A model generated the notes under the pieces. The model was not told the origin of the DNA. It made no database searches and saw only the letters and a list, made by a program, of their open reading frames with translations. From Paludibacteraceae bacterium (GTDB lineage Bacteria > Bacteroidota > Bacteroidia > Bacteroidales > Paludibacteraceae): a DNA stretch of 64,000 bases. Location: positions 62,001 through 126,000 of the forward strand of contig JAGALP010000003.1 of NCBI GenBank assembly GCA_017625155.1. The letters are read 5' to 3'. Positions 9,754 through 19,498 of this stretch are shown here, piece after piece; the first letter of the stretch is position 1; every line of letters begins with the position of its first letter. Position numbers and translations under genes: made by a program.

Positions 9754-10180
9754 TGGGCTGTTGATAGCTTGTCAGCAAGGGGTTGTTTTCTCCGAATTTC
9801 AATCGCTCCCTGCTCAAGGATGGTCTGCAGATTCGGTGATGGTATTCTCTCCGAATATCACAGATACAATGGGAGATTATCAGATGCAAGTTACAGTGCG
9901 CCACACAGATAGATATCCTTATCAAAATCTATGGCTATTTGTGAATGTGAAGAAGGATTCTATGGTGTTACGTTGCGATACTATTGAGAGTTTCATGGCA
10001 AATGAACGGGGAGAGTGGTATGGCTCAGGAATGAAAATATACGAGTTACCTCTGCTGTATTTAGAGCATATAACGCTATCCGAAGGTGAATATGAAGTGA
10101 CTATACAACAAGGTATGCGCGAGGATATATTGAGAGGAATAACGGATGTAGGAGTTAGTGTGTTAAGAATTGAGAATTAA
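9722..10180 (+). CDS. gldH: Gliding motility lipoprotein GldH
   Basis: A 152-residue lipoprotein starting at ATG 9722 (MKKVILLTLISGLLIAC) with lipobox LIAC, so Cys17 would be lipidated. The longer frame from 9641 lies inside the ricT tail and lacks a sensible signal peptide. The pattern SADSVMVFSPNITDTMGDYQ and YPYQNLWLFVNV is that of GldH, needed for gliding in Flavobacteria and kept in many non-gliding Bacteroidales. It begins inside ricT and ends immediately before trmB with no gap. The last codons (RIEN then TAA) lie in two AAGAATT/GAGAATT words like the 7-nt repeats elsewhere. Confidence 0.88.
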   Translation: MKKVILLTLISGLLIACQQGVVFSEFQSLPAQGWSADSVMVFSPNITDTMGDYQMQVTVRHTDRYPYQNLWLFVNVKKDSMVLRCDTIESFMANERGEWYGSGMKIYELPLLYLEHITLSEGEYEVTIQQGMREDILRGITDVGVSVLRIEN

Positions 10181-10969
10181 ATGGGAAAAAATAAACTGAA
10201 GAAATTTGCGGAGATGGAGACCTTCCACAATGTGTTTCAATGTGGAGCACGTGAGACATTGGAGGGAAATCCTGTGGTTGCGATGCGTGGCAAATGGCAC
10301 GAGGAGTATTTTGGTAATGACAATCCGATTGTATTGGAACTCGGTTGTGGACGTGGAGAATACACCGTAGGTTTGGCTGCTCGTTATCCCGATAAGAATT
10401 ATATCGGAATTGATATTAAAGGTGCTCGCATGTGGGCAGGCGCCAAGCAAGCGGAATTGGCGGGGATGAAGAATGTGGCATTTCTGCGCACGAACATAGA
10501 GATGCTGACCCATTTCTTTGCGCCTAACGAGGTGGCTGAGATTTGGATTACTTTCCCTGACCCGCAAATGAAGAAAGCAACTAAACGACTGACTTCGACC
10601 TATTTTATGCAACGTTATGCGGAGTTGCTGCAAGAGAATGGTTTAATCCACTTGAAGACAGACAGTCCGTTCCTCTATACCTATACGCAAGCAATGGTGA
10701 AGGAGAATAAATATCCGCTACTGGTGGACACGGCAGATTTATATGACGATAGTCAGGAATCGGAAGTCGGGAATCGGGAATCGGGTGTTGAGGAGGCGAA
10801 AGCGTTGCAGACGCACTATGAGCATCAGTGGTTGGATCGCGGATTGACAATCAAGTATTTGCGTTGGCAATTACCTGCTAATCCGTCGCTCACGGAGCCA
10901 GAAATAGAAATAGAAAAAGATAGTTATCGTTCATACGGAAGAAATTATGTATCCCCAACAAATAATTGA
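10181..10969 (+). CDS. trmB: tRNA (guanine-N7-)-methyltransferase
   Basis: A 262-residue SAM-dependent enzyme that makes m7G46 in tRNA. The SAM site [20 protein letters not shown] (near residue 50), [10 protein letters not shown], and the signature [14 protein letters not shown] (where most homologues have FPDPWPKKRH) are clear. Residues ~192-201 ([12 protein letters not shown]) are encoded by four 7-nt repeats at 10756-10783, in a surface-loop position before the C-terminal helix. It starts directly after the gldH stop and overlaps mrp by 23 nt. Confidence 0.93.
   Translation: MGKNKLKKFAEMETFHNVFQCGARETLEGNPVVAMRGKWHEEYFGNDNPIVLELGCGRGEYTVGLAARYPDKNYIGIDIKGARMWAGAKQAELAGMKNVAFLRTNIEMLTHFFAPNEVAEIWITFPDPQMKKATKRLTSTYFMQRYAELLQENGLIHLKTDSPFLYTYTQAMVKENKYPLLVDTADLYDDSQESEVGNRESGVEEAKALQTHYEHQWLDRGLTIKYLRWQLPANPSLTEPEIEIEKDSYRSYGRNYVSPTNN
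10756..10783 (+). repeat. Four 7-nt repeats inside trmB
   Basis: Units GGAATCG, GAAGTCG, GGAATCG, GGAATCG occur in exact 7-nt phase within the trmB coding sequence and keep the frame open. The insert is short, periodic and unlike the flanking codons. Confidence 0.85.
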
Positions 10970-11987
10970 TGCATTGCAGCATGTTCGTTACCCTGGCACG
11001 GGTAAGAACTTGATAGAGGGCGGAATGCTGGAAGATGATATCCGCATTTCGGGCATGGAGGTATCGTTCTCGTTGATTTTTGAGAAAGACAATGATCCAT
11101 TTCGCAAGTCGGTAGTGAAGGCAGCAGAGGCGGCTATTCACACGTATGTGGATGAGAATGCGGCGGTGCATATCCATACGAAGTTTGTGAAGCAGAATAT
11201 GGCACCCAAGTCAGACTCGGTAGAGAATTTGCGTGCTGCACAAGTGATTGCAATCCACTCGGGCAAGGGTGGAGTAGGCAAATCTACAGTGGCTGCCAAC
11301 TTAGCAATTGCGTTGGCGAAGATGGGCTATAGAGTGGGTTTGCTAGATGCAGATATTCACGGGCCATCAGTGCCTAAGATGTTCCATACTGAGGGTTGTC
11401 GCCCTGTTTCGACGCCAGTCAACGGTCGTAATCTGATAGAGCCGATTGAGCAGTACGGTGTGAAGATGTTGTCGATAGGTTTCTTTGTTGATCCGCAGCA
11501 AGCAGTGGTATGGCGTGGTGGAATGGCGAGCAATGCTATCAAACAACTGATTCAAGATGCCAATTGGGGCGAATTGGATTACTTCCTCATTGATTTGCCA
11601 CCAGGAACGAGCGATATCCACTTGACCATGGTACAGCATCTGCATTTGACAGGTGCTATCGTAGTGACCACACCACAACCTGTGGCATTGGTGGATGCAC
11701 GCAAGGGCGTGGATATGTTTATGAATGAGAAAATCAATGTGCCCGTGTTGGGGTTAATAGAGAATATGGCATGGTTTACGCCTGCGGAATTGCCGAATAA
11801 TCGCTATTACATCTTTGGCAAAGATGGCGGCAAGCAATTAGCAGAAGAACTGAATATCCCGCTGCTAGGACAGATTCCGCTAGTACAGTCAATCCGTGAA
11901 GGCGGTGATGAGGGTATGCCTATCGCATTGCAAGATGGACACCCTGCGGCACAAATGTTTGAAGATATATGTCAGCACCTAAGATAA
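10947..11987 (+). CDS. mrp: Mrp/ApbC family P-loop ATPase, iron-sulfur carrier
   Basis: A 346-residue protein with an N-terminal DUF59/MIP18-like domain (residues ~1-90) and a deviant Walker A P-loop [15 protein letters not shown] near residue 110, then [14 protein letters not shown]. This is the Mrp/NBP35 family that carries Fe-S clusters to apoproteins. The C-terminal CxxC used by many Mrp proteins is absent here: the segment [17 protein letters not shown] has no cysteines. It overlaps trmB by 23 nt and MATE by 19 nt, suggesting translational coupling. Confidence 0.92.
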   Translation: MYPQQIIDALQHVRYPGTGKNLIEGGMLEDDIRISGMEVSFSLIFEKDNDPFRKSVVKAAEAAIHTYVDENAAVHIHTKFVKQNMAPKSDSVENLRAAQVIAIHSGKGGVGKSTVAANLAIALAKMGYRVGLLDADIHGPSVPKMFHTEGCRPVSTPVNGRNLIEPIEQYGVKMLSIGFFVDPQQAVVWRGGMASNAIKQLIQDANWGELDYFLIDLPPGTSDIHLTMVQHLHLTGAIVVTTPQPVALVDARKGVDMFMNEKINVPVLGLIENMAWFTPAELPNNRYYIFGKDGGKQLAEELNIPLLGQIPLVQSIREGGDEGMPIALQDGHPAAQMFEDICQHLR

Positions 11988-13327
11988 CAGAGTTAGGCAC
12001 TCAGCCCGTACGCAGTTTGCTCATGAAGTATGCGTTGCCCGGCATCATAGCGATGACGGCGACTTCGCTATACAACATGGTGGACTCTATCTTCATCGGG
12101 CATGGCGTGGGAGCGATGGCGTTGTCGGGCTTGACGGTGGCCAAACCCTTTATGGATATCTGCGCTGCTTTCGGCAGTTTGGTAGGCGTGGGCGCCAGTT
12201 CGCTAGTAGCCATCAAGTTGGGTGAAAAAGACTACCGCTCTGCCAATGATGTACTGGCGAATGTGATACTGCTGAATGTGCTATTGGGTGCATTGGTGAT
12301 GGTGGTGGGATTGTATTGGCTCGACCCAATTCTATATGCTTTCGGTGCGAGCGATGTGACCATCTCCTACGCACGCGATTATATGGAAATAATCCTCTGG
12401 GCAAATATATTGACGCATATCTATTACGGACTCAACAGCATGCTGCGGTCAATAGGACACCCCAAAGTGGCTATGTTCTCTACGATTGTAGCAGTGGTAG
12501 CAAATATCATTCTTGACCCTATTTTCATTTTTGCTTTGGATATGGGTGTACGAGGAGCAGCCCTGGCTACTGTACTCTCGCAAGCGATAGCAGTAGTAGG
12601 ACAAATGGTTGTCTTCCTCAATCCTAAGGAAGTGATTTATTTCCACCGTGGCATATGGCGATTGAAACGCGACATCACCATGCGTGCGTTGGGGATTGGT
12701 ACCGCGCCTTTCCTGATGCACTTGGCGGCATGTTTTGTGGTGATTGTGCTCAACAACCAACTGAAGCGTTATGGTGGCGATATGGCGATTGCTACGTTTG
12801 GCATAACCAATCGCTTTATGTTCTTCTTCTCGATGATTGTGATGGGACTCAACCAGGGTATGCAACCGATTGTGGGCTACAACTATGGTGCAAAACTCTA
12901 CGACCGTATGATTCGTGCGCTGAAACTGACAGCCATGTGTGCCACTTGCGTGATGGGCATGTTGTGGTTGTTCGGTTTGATTTGGCCCGAAGGATTCATT
13001 CGCTTGTTCACGCATGATGAGGTGTTGGTGGCACAGTCTATTGCGCCAGCCCGAGTGATGCTGTGTACCATGGTGATGGTAGGATTCCCAATGGTGGTGG
13101 GCAACTTCTATACCTCTATAGGTATGTCTGGAAAAGCGATTTTCCTCAGTTTGACACGACAGGTACTCTTGCTAATTCCCAGCATATTGCTCTTACCGTT
13201 GTTGTTTCAAACTGTAGAGGTTTCGCCTATTTGGGGTGTGTGGTGGAGTCTGCCTATCTGCGATGCCTTGGCGGCGATTATTGCGGCGATTGTACTCAAT
13301 CGGGATATGAGGAAGTTTAGTGTTTAG
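11969..13327 (+). CDS. MATE family efflux transporter
   Basis: A 452-residue polytopic protein with about 12 membrane segments. The start (SLLMKYALPGIIAMTATSLY then NMVDSIFIGHGVGAMALSG) and the second-half repeat (GLNQGMQPIVGYNYGA) are typical of MATE drug/sodium antiporters of the MepA/NorM type. Substrate cannot be told from sequence. It starts inside mrp (19-nt overlap). Its last residues (KFSV, stop) are encoded by the first units of a GTTTAGT 7-nt repeat. Confidence 0.92.
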   Translation: MSAPKITELGTQPVRSLLMKYALPGIIAMTATSLYNMVDSIFIGHGVGAMALSGLTVAKPFMDICAAFGSLVGVGASSLVAIKLGEKDYRSANDVLANVILLNVLLGALVMVVGLYWLDPILYAFGASDVTISYARDYMEIILWANILTHIYYGLNSMLRSIGHPKVAMFSTIVAVVANIILDPIFIFALDMGVRGAALATVLSQAIAVVGQMVVFLNPKEVIYFHRGIWRLKRDITMRALGIGTAPFLMHLAACFVVIVLNNQLKRYGGDMAIATFGITNRFMFFFSMIVMGLNQGMQPIVGYNYGAKLYDRMIRALKLTAMCATCVMGMLWLFGLIWPEGFIRLFTHDEVLVAQSIAPARVMLCTMVMVGFPMVVGNFYTSIGMSGKAIFLSLTRQVLLLIPSILLLPLLFQTVEVSPIWGVWWSLPICDALAAIIAAIVLNRDMRKFSV

Positions 13328-13342
13328 AGTTTAGTGATTAAA
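13315..13342 (+). repeat. 7-nt repeat over the MATE stop codon
   Basis: GTTTAGT, GTTTAGA, GTTTAGT and GATTAAA run in exact 7-nt phase and supply the last codons and TAG stop of the MATE gene. The unit is the reverse complement of the ACTAAAC unit at 52328-52376. Confidence 0.85.
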
Positions 13343-13346
13343 TGCG

Positions 13347-14042
13347 ATGAATATATTGTGTATTGAAACATCTACTTCATGTTGCTCGGCAGCTATCTGC
13401 ATAGATGGTGTAGCAGTAGCAAGCAAGGAGAACTTAGCAGGAGCAAATCATGCGAGTGAGTTGCCTGTATTTGTAGAGCAATTGTTAGCGGAAGCAAGAA
13501 CTAATCAATGGCATCTTGATGCAGTGGCTCTGTCGCAGGGACCAGGCAGTTATACGGGCTTACGCATTGGTACGAGTATTGCTAAAGGTCTCTGCTATGG
13601 TATAAACATCCCATTGATACCAGTTGATACACTGCAGATTTTATGTAATTCTGTTGATAATCAATATTTGATAGGTGATACAAACACGATGTATTGTCCA
13701 ATGATAGATGCTCGTCGTATGGAGGTTTACACTGCGCTGTACGACACCAGCACATTGAATCCCCTTGCAAAGGTTACGGCACAAGTAATTGATGAACAAT
13801 CATTTACTGAAGAATTGAAAGCAAATAAAATCTACTATTTTGGTAATGGTGCAGATAAATGCCAATCGATTATCACATCGCCCAATGCAAAGTTTATTCC
13901 TAATATAGTACCTCAAGCATCTTTTATGGGATTATTGGCAGAGAAAGCAGCTACATTAGACGTGAAGCAAATGGCATATTATGAGCCCTTCTACCTCAAG
14001 GAGTTTGTACCCGCTCCCAGTCATATTAAAGGATTGAAATAA
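13347..14042 (+). CDS. tsaB: tRNA threonylcarbamoyladenosine biosynthesis protein TsaB
   Basis: A 231-residue actin-like ATPase-fold protein, the scaffold partner of TsaD in making t6A37 on ANN-decoding tRNAs. The start MNILCIETSTSCCSAAICID, the central LSQGPGSYTGLRIGTSIAKG and NHASELPVFVEQLL are diagnostic. It follows the repeat at the end of MATE and precedes porW by only a few nt. Full length. Confidence 0.95.
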   Translation: MNILCIETSTSCCSAAICIDGVAVASKENLAGANHASELPVFVEQLLAEARTNQWHLDAVALSQGPGSYTGLRIGTSIAKGLCYGINIPLIPVDTLQILCNSVDNQYLIGDTNTMYCPMIDARRMEVYTALYDTSTLNPLAKVTAQVIDEQSFTEELKANKIYYFGNGADKCQSIITSPNAKFIPNIVPQASFMGLLAEKAATLDVKQMAYYEPFYLKEFVPAPSHIKGLK

Positions 14043-14051
14043 AGTATGATT

Positions 14052-16772
14052 ATGAACAAATATATATATATTCTTTTGCTGCTTATTGTTGGCAGTATGT
14101 GGTCTTGTTCTACGCAGGAAAACACGTGGGGAACTCGTACTTTCCACCAAATGAAAACTAAATACAATATCTACTTTAATGGTCAATTGGCTTTTAATGA
14201 AGGAGAAGAAGCAACTCGCGAAGCTAATGAGGATGATTATTCTACGATACTAAATTTATATCCCGTTTCAAACCATGAGGCAGCTACTAGTGCTACATCA
14301 CATATGGATCGGACTATTGAAAAGTGCCGTAAGTGCATCAAATTACATAGTATCAAAGCGCGTCCAAAGGTTGATCATGATAAAAAACGTAAAGACCCTA
14401 AATATGCAGCTTGGTTGGAGCAAGAGGAATTCAACAACCAAATGGGCAATGCGTGGATATTATTAGCGAAAGCTGAGTTCCATAAGGGTGATTTCATTGG
14501 TAGTGTCAGTACGTTCAACTATATCATTCGCCATTATAGCCACGATGTGGATATGGTGGCATGTTGCCAATTGTGGATTGCACGAGCATATGCCGAAATG
14601 GGATGGCTATACGAAGCGGAAGATATGCTGGAAAAAGTGCAAATAGAAAACCTCAGTCGTAAAAACGCCCCTCTCTATGCTGCTGCAAGTGCAGATATTT
14701 TACTTAAAACCAAACAATATAAAGAGGCTATTCCTTTCATCAAGATAGCTCTGCCTAATGAGAAGCGTAAAGAGAATCGTCCTCGTTTTCAATTTGTGTT
14801 AGGGCAGTTGTACCAAATGCAAAATGATAAAAAGAATGCCCAATCGGCCTACGAAAAAGTGCTAAAGATGCAGCCATCTAATGAGATGGACTTCAATGCA
14901 CGTATTCGCCAAGCGCAAATGGAAGACAACCCCAAGGCTGCGGTTAAAGCGTTGGAAAAGATGGCTAAGCAAGATAAAAACAAAGAGAAGCTGGATCAAC
15001 TCTATGGTGCCATTGGTGATGTTTTTCTTTTGAGACAAGATACTGCAAATGCCCTCAAATACTACGAACTTGGCATCGAAAAAAGTACCGAAAATGGTTT
15101 AAGCAAAGCACATATATTGATTACGGCTGCAGATATCTATTATCAGCAACGCAATTATGTTCTTGCAAGTCCCTACTACAAAGAGGCATTGCAAATCATT
15201 TCTGCTGAAAGCGAAGATTATACGCGTATCCAACGCCTATCGGAGACGCTTGATGCGCTTGTGGTAGAATATACTGTGGTGCAATTGCAGGATTCATTGC
15301 AGCATCTTGCCACTTTATCCGAAGCGGAACAACGCGTAGTAGTAGATTCTATTATAGCCCGACTTATTCGTGCTGAAGAAGAGGAGAAGGAGCGTTTGGC
15401 ACAAGCCGAGCGCGAGGCAGAGAACAACTCTGGTACACGCAGTGTCAATACGGCCAATATGCTTGGTGGGGCAGGTGCAGGACAATGGTATTTCTACAAT
15501 CCCCAACTTCTTCGCTCTGGCAAACAGACCTTCCGTACCCAATGGGGTAATCGAACCTTAGAAGACAATTGGCGCCGTATGAGTAAGGCCACTAGTTCGT
15601 CCATTTTTGACGATACTTCTGAATGGGATGAAGAATTGGATAGTGATAGTATAGCTTCAGATTCTACTGCTTTAGCAGCCAATGTACCAGTGGAAACCGA
15701 CAATCACAAGCCCGAGTACTATCTCCAACAAATCCCACGCACGGAAGCGGATATTCAGCAATCTAACCAACTCATTGCTGATGCGTTGTATAATATGGTT
15801 TACATCTATCGCGATGAGGTTGGTGATCGTCAGTTGAGTGATGAGACTTTTCAAGATTTCTTGCGTCGTTTCCCAAGTGAGCCCCGTTTGTTGGATCTTT
15901 TCTACATGCAATACCTTACAGCCTTGAAGGAAAATCGTACTGCGGATGCTATGCATTACAAGGCAGAGATTCTTGCACGTTTCCCCGATTCCAACGAGGC
16001 GTACATCGTAAGTCAGCCTGATTATTTCGACCGTTTACGTCGTATGGCGGTGGAGCAAGATTCACTCTATGAACAAACGTATCGTGCATACACCACCAGC
16101 CAGTTCGCTACTGTCAAGGCCAATACTACATATGCCGAAGAGCATTACCCACTTACGCCATTGATGCCACGTTTCCTCTTCCTTAATGCCATAGCAGTGG
16201 CTAAGACCGATGGACAAGAGGCATTTATGACTTCGCTTCGTGACATGGTAACACGCTATCCTGATAGCGAGTTATCTGCGATGGGTAAAGATATGTTGGC
16301 TTTGATGGGGCAGGGAGCAGAAAGTCAGCAAGATGCTTCTACATCTTCTTTGCAATCGCGTCGCACTACACTTGATGAGTCCGAACAGCAATTGGATACG
16401 ACCCTACAGTTTAATCCAGAAAGATCTATGCCAGCAATGGTACTGATGATTATTCCTCAAGATGAGAAATTGCTCAACGATTTGCTCTACGAGGTGGCAC
16501 TATTCAATTTCACGCAGTTCATGATCAAGGACTTCGACCTTAAACAATGCCCTATGTTTACGCAAGAGCAAAGTGCCTTGCAAATCACAGGTTTTATATC
16601 CTTGGATGAAGCAGAATGGTACAAGAGTTTGATAGATAAAAATACCGATCTCAAAACTAAACTCCAAGCGTTAGGTGTGCAAATGATTTGTATCACAGAA
16701 GCCAATAATGAGTTGCTCAGCAACCCATTTTCAGTAGCAGATTACTTGCTCTTTTTGAAAGAAACCAATTGA
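14052..16772 (+). CDS. porW: Type IX secretion system TPR lipoprotein PorW/SprE
   Basis: A 906-residue protein with a signal peptide ending in a lipobox-like MWSC (ATG 14052 preferred over 14046 because it starts directly at the signal peptide). The N-terminal KTKYNIYFNGQLAFNEGEE motif and following TPR array (residues ~120-420, e.g. NAWILLAKAEFHKGDFIGSV) match PorW of Porphyromonas and SprE of Flavobacterium, outer-membrane-associated lipoproteins needed for type IX secretion. A Glu/Ala-rich coiled segment lies near residues 440-470 and a second TPR-like half follows. Its presence means the organism should secrete CTD proteins, consistent with five tail-bearing genes in this window. It converges with smpB. 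Confidence 0.86.
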   Translation: MNKYIYILLLLIVGSMWSCSTQENTWGTRTFHQMKTKYNIYFNGQLAFNEGEEATREANEDDYSTILNLYPVSNHEAATSATSHMDRTIEKCRKCIKLHSIKARPKVDHDKKRKDPKYAAWLEQEEFNNQMGNAWILLAKAEFHKGDFIGSVSTFNYIIRHYSHDVDMVACCQLWIARAYAEMGWLYEAEDMLEKVQIENLSRKNAPLYAAASADILLKTKQYKEAIPFIKIALPNEKRKENRPRFQFVLGQLYQMQNDKKNAQSAYEKVLKMQPSNEMDFNARIRQAQMEDNPKAAVKALEKMAKQDKNKEKLDQLYGAIGDVFLLRQDTANALKYYELGIEKSTENGLSKAHILITAADIYYQQRNYVLASPYYKEALQIISAESEDYTRIQRLSETLDALVVEYTVVQLQDSLQHLATLSEAEQRVVVDSIIARLIRAEEEEKERLAQAEREAENNSGTRSVNTANMLGGAGAGQWYFYNPQLLRSGKQTFRTQWGNRTLEDNWRRMSKATSSSIFDDTSEWDEELDSDSIASDSTALAANVPVETDNHKPEYYLQQIPRTEADIQQSNQLIADALYNMVYIYRDEVGDRQLSDETFQDFLRRFPSEPRLLDLFYMQYLTALKENRTADAMHYKAEILARFPDSNEAYIVSQPDYFDRLRRMAVEQDSLYEQTYRAYTTSQFATVKANTTYAEEHYPLTPLMPRFLFLNAIAVAKTDGQEAFMTSLRDMVTRYPDSELSAMGKDMLALMGQGAESQQDASTSSLQSRRTTLDESEQQLDTTLQFNPERSMPAMVLMIIPQDEKLLNDLLYEVALFNFTQFMIKDFDLKQCPMFTQEQSALQITGFISLDEAEWYKSLIDKNTDLKTKLQALGVQMICITEANNELLSNPFSVADYLLFLKETN

Positions 16773-16777
16773 TAAAT

Positions 16778-16800
16778 CACCACCGAATATCATTGTGGTG
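16778..16800. terminator. Weak hairpin between convergent porW and smpB
   Basis: CACCAC and GTGGTG can form a 6-bp stem around an 11-nt loop in the 38-bp convergent gap. There is no clear T-run on either side, so terminator function is only suggested by position. Confidence 0.3.
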
Positions 16801-16810
16801 TTAACTGTCG

Positions 16811-17275
16811 CTATCTTTGTGCATCACGCATTGCACGTTGCAATTCGCGTTTGTCATCTGCCGCACGCAGCGACTGACGTTTATCATATGTGTGTTTACC
16901 TTGACAAAGTGCAATCTCCAATTTTGCAAAACCTTTATCGTTGATAAATAGACATAGAGGTATGATGGTCTTACCTGTATCTTGTACTTGGCGTTGCAGT
17001 TTGCGGAGTTCTTTTTTTGTCATTAGTAATTTGCGATCGCGTTTTGCTTCATGGTTAGCATAACTTCCAAAGCGATATTCTGCAATGTGCATTTGTTTTA
17101 CCCACAATTCATTATCTACAAATTGGCAATAAGTATCTACCAATGAAGCTTTACTTTCGCGGATAGATTTAATCTCTGTGCCGAACAACTGAATACCAGC
17201 TACATAGCGATCCAACACCTCATAATCAAAGGTAGCGCGACGATTTTTAATATGGATATTACTCTTGAGACGCAT
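16811..17275 (-). CDS. smpB: SsrA-binding protein SmpB
   Basis: A 154-residue tmRNA-binding protein for trans-translation. The start [20 protein letters not shown] at 17275 is preferred over 17308, because the longer form would run through the -7 promoter box. The OB-fold core shows [20 protein letters not shown] and the end is basic ([20 protein letters not shown]), the tail that enters the mRNA channel. It has a divergent promoter overlapping that of the DUF5606 gene. The tmRNA gene is not in the window. Confidence 0.95.
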   Translation of the reverse strand: MRLKSNIHIKNRRATFDYEVLDRYVAGIQLFGTEIKSIRESKASLVDTYCQFVDNELWVKQMHIAEYRFGSYANHEAKRDRKLLMTKKELRKLQRQVQDTGKTIIPLCLFINDKGFAKLEIALCQGKHTYDKRQSLRAADDKRELQRAMRDAQR

Positions 17276-17285
17276 AAATTTCGCG

Positions 17286-17316
17286 CAAAGGTACACAAAA
17301 ATTTGCATATATACAA
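17286..17316 (-). promoter_or_regulatory. Promoter of smpB
   Basis: On the minus strand TACCTTTG (17286-17293) and TTG (17314-17316) are 20 nt apart. It lies 10 nt before the smpB ATG and interleaves with the plus-strand promoter for the DUF5606 gene. Confidence 0.75.
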
Positions 17317-17333
17317 AAAAAGTTGTAATTTTG
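17303..17333 (+). promoter_or_regulatory. Promoter of the DUF5606 gene
   Basis: TTG at 17303 and TAATTTTG at 17326, 20 nt apart. It overlaps the smpB promoter on the other strand, so the two could compete for polymerase. The 5' leader to the ATG at 17396 is about 55 nt. Confidence 0.72.
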
Positions 17334-17395
17334 CAGCCGATTTAATACTTCTCGGTATTTTACCTACAGTAAGATAATAAGAAAAATACAAGATT

Positions 17396-17920
17396 ATGTT
17401 AAGAGATATTTTGTCAATCACTGGTAAGCCAGGTCTTTACAAGTTAGTTAGTCGTGGTAATAACATGCTCATCGTTGAGTCATTGCTTGATGGCAAGCGT
17501 GTGCCTACTTACGCACGTGATAAAATCGTTTCATTGGGTGAGATATCAATGTACACCATGGGTGAGGATGTTTCTCTCAGCGAGGTGCTGACTAAGTTGG
17601 GTGAGAAAGAGGGCTTGAAGGTTGCTGCTATTGATCCTAAAAAAGCAGACAATGACCAATTGCGCGATTTCTTTGGCGAAGTATTACCAGACTTTGATCG
17701 TGACCGCGTTTATCCAAGCGATATTCGCAAACTTATTCAATGGTACAATATCTTAATCAATGCAGGAATTACCGACTTCAGCATCGAAGAGGAGGGCGAA
17801 GAAGTTGCCATTGAGGAGAAGAAGCAAGAAACTAAGAAACCTGCTCCTAAAGCACAAGTGAAGACGCAAAAAGCTGCGGCTTCTTCGGCTCGTACTGGAG
17901 TGGGCGCTAAAAAAGGTTGA
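17396..17920 (+). CDS. DUF5606 domain protein
   Basis: A 174-residue protein of a Bacteroidetes-restricted family (DUF5606). The conserved part covers residues 1-130 (LRDILSITGKPGLYKLVSRG, then YPSDIRKLIQWYNIL). The last ~45 residues are a Glu-rich stretch followed by a Lys/Ala/Pro-rich tail (KKPAPKAQVKTQKAA) that could bind RNA or an acidic surface. Function is unknown. It is followed by nif3 with a TTGA overlap of start and stop codons. Confidence 0.8.
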   Translation: MLRDILSITGKPGLYKLVSRGNNMLIVESLLDGKRVPTYARDKIVSLGEISMYTMGEDVSLSEVLTKLGEKEGLKVAAIDPKKADNDQLRDFFGEVLPDFDRDRVYPSDIRKLIQWYNILINAGITDFSIEEEGEEVAIEEKKQETKKPAPKAQVKTQKAAASSARTGVGAKKG

Positions 17921-18714
17921 TCCTTCAGGATATTATCAATATCATAGAATCTGTAGCTCCCTTGAGTTACCAAGCAACTTGGGATAATTCGGGACTGCAG
18001 GTGGGCGACCGCAATGCAGATATACATGCAGCATTGTTGACGGTAGATGTTACAGAGTCTGTCGTCAATGAGGCTATTGCTATGGGGTGTGATTTGATTA
18101 TTTCTCATCACCCTCTATTGTTTCATGGATTAAAGCATCTAACTGGTGCCACTCCGCAAGAGCGCTGTGTGGAGCAGGCCATCCGTCATCGCATTGCCAT
18201 CTATTCATCACACACTTCTATGGATAGTTGGTTGAATGGTGTCAGCGGACGCATGGCAGAGAAGATTGGTATACTTGATTATCGTATCCTGCAACCTTCG
18301 GCTACGAATCCTTCTGCTGGATTAGGTGTGATAGGTGTTTTGCCTCAATCAATGAATTTTACCGCATTATTGCAACGCGTTGCGGATGCCTTTACTACTG
18401 ATGGCATAGGTCTGCGATACGTCCCAACAGATCATATGCAAGTTCAAACCATCGCACTTTGTGGAGGTGCTGGAGCCGACTTGATGGAGGATGCCATTGA
18501 ACAAGGAGCGGATGTTTTCATTTCGGCTGATTTCAAATACCACGAATTGCAGACTGCGCAACATCGCATAGGTATCATTGACCTTGATCATTGGGTGAGC
18601 GAGCACTATACGCGCGAATTGTTCGAGCAGTTGCTCTCTCCGCATATCCGCACCTTCGTAGCCAGTCAAGATGCCAGTCCAGTAAAGTATTTTCATAATT
18701 CCAAAATAGAATAA
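17917..18714 (+). CDS. Nif3-like dinuclear metal protein (DUF34)
   Basis: A 265-residue NIF3/YbgI-type protein read from a TTG at 17917 that overlaps the previous TGA stop (TTGA). No ATG fits the conserved start ILQDIINIIESVAPLSYQ. The metal-binding segments SHHPLLFHGLK (near residue 66) and SSHTSMD (near residue 96) are present, and the C-terminal ADFKYHELQ and DLDHWVSEHYT carry the remaining ligands. It lacks the ~100-residue PII-like insert of many Bacteroidetes members, so it is the short form. Biochemical role is unsettled. Confidence 0.87.
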   Translation: MILQDIINIIESVAPLSYQATWDNSGLQVGDRNADIHAALLTVDVTESVVNEAIAMGCDLIISHHPLLFHGLKHLTGATPQERCVEQAIRHRIAIYSSHTSMDSWLNGVSGRMAEKIGILDYRILQPSATNPSAGLGVIGVLPQSMNFTALLQRVADAFTTDGIGLRYVPTDHMQVQTIALCGGAGADLMEDAIEQGADVFISADFKYHELQTAQHRIGIIDLDHWVSEHYTRELFEQLLSPHIRTFVASQDASPVKYFHNSKIE

Positions 18715-18734
18715 TCATATTAAAACATACAATT

Positions 18735-19490
18735 ATGGCAAAGAAAGAAGAAGAAAAAATCATGACCGTAGAAGAGAAACTACGTGCATTGTATGAATTG
18801 CAAACTGTTGATTCCAAAATCGATGAGTTGCGTATCCTCGCCGGTGAGCTTCCACAAGAAGTAAAGGACATGAGCGATGAGATCGAGGGTCTTAAGACTC
18901 GCTTGTCCAATATCGAGAATGGCATCAAAGAGTGTGAAACAGGTATCTCTGACCACCGTGTACGTATCGAGAATGCCAATGCGGCTATCTCTCGCTACAA
19001 AGAGCAACAAAACAACGTGCGTAACAACCGTGAGTACGACAACCTTACCAAGGAGATTGAGTACCAAGAGTTGGATATCGAAGCTTCACAACGTAAGATT
19101 AGCAAATTCAAAGCCGAGCTCGAGGAGCGTCAAGCTGACAAGGCTAAGACTGTTACTGACATTGAAGATCGTACTGTAGATCTCAACCAAAAGCGCAACG
19201 AGTTGGATTCTATTCTCTCTGAGACCAAAGAGCAAACCGAGAAACTGATGCTCCGCGCTGCTGATCTTGAGAAACATATAGAGGACCGTCTTGTTACTGC
19301 ATTCCACCGTATCCGCAAGAATGCACACAATGGTCTAGCTGTCGTGAAGATTGAGCGTGATAGTTGCGGTGGTTGCCACAGTAAAATTCCTGCACAACGC
19401 CAATTGGATATCCGTCTTCGTAAGAAAATTATCGTTTGCGAGCTCTGTGGACGTATCTTAGTAGATACAGAAATCGACGCTAAAAAATAA
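18735..19490 (+). CDS. Coiled-coil protein with C4 zinc ribbon
   Basis: A 251-residue protein: a long antiparallel coiled coil (residues ~10-190, rich in Glu/Lys heptads) followed by a zinc ribbon with C-x2-C pairs (CGGCHSK near residue 211 and CELCGR near residue 235). This is the DUF164/CT398-like family found next to nif3 in many bacteria; a chlamydial member binds RpoN and secretion components. It starts 20 nt after nif3 and is followed by parE after 8 nt. Confidence 0.88.
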   Translation: MAKKEEEKIMTVEEKLRALYELQTVDSKIDELRILAGELPQEVKDMSDEIEGLKTRLSNIENGIKECETGISDHRVRIENANAAISRYKEQQNNVRNNREYDNLTKEIEYQELDIEASQRKISKFKAELEERQADKAKTVTDIEDRTVDLNQKRNELDSILSETKEQTEKLMLRAADLEKHIEDRLVTAFHRIRKNAHNGLAVVKIERDSCGGCHSKIPAQRQLDIRLRKKIIVCELCGRILVDTEIDAKK

Positions 19491-19498
19491 ATTTATCT

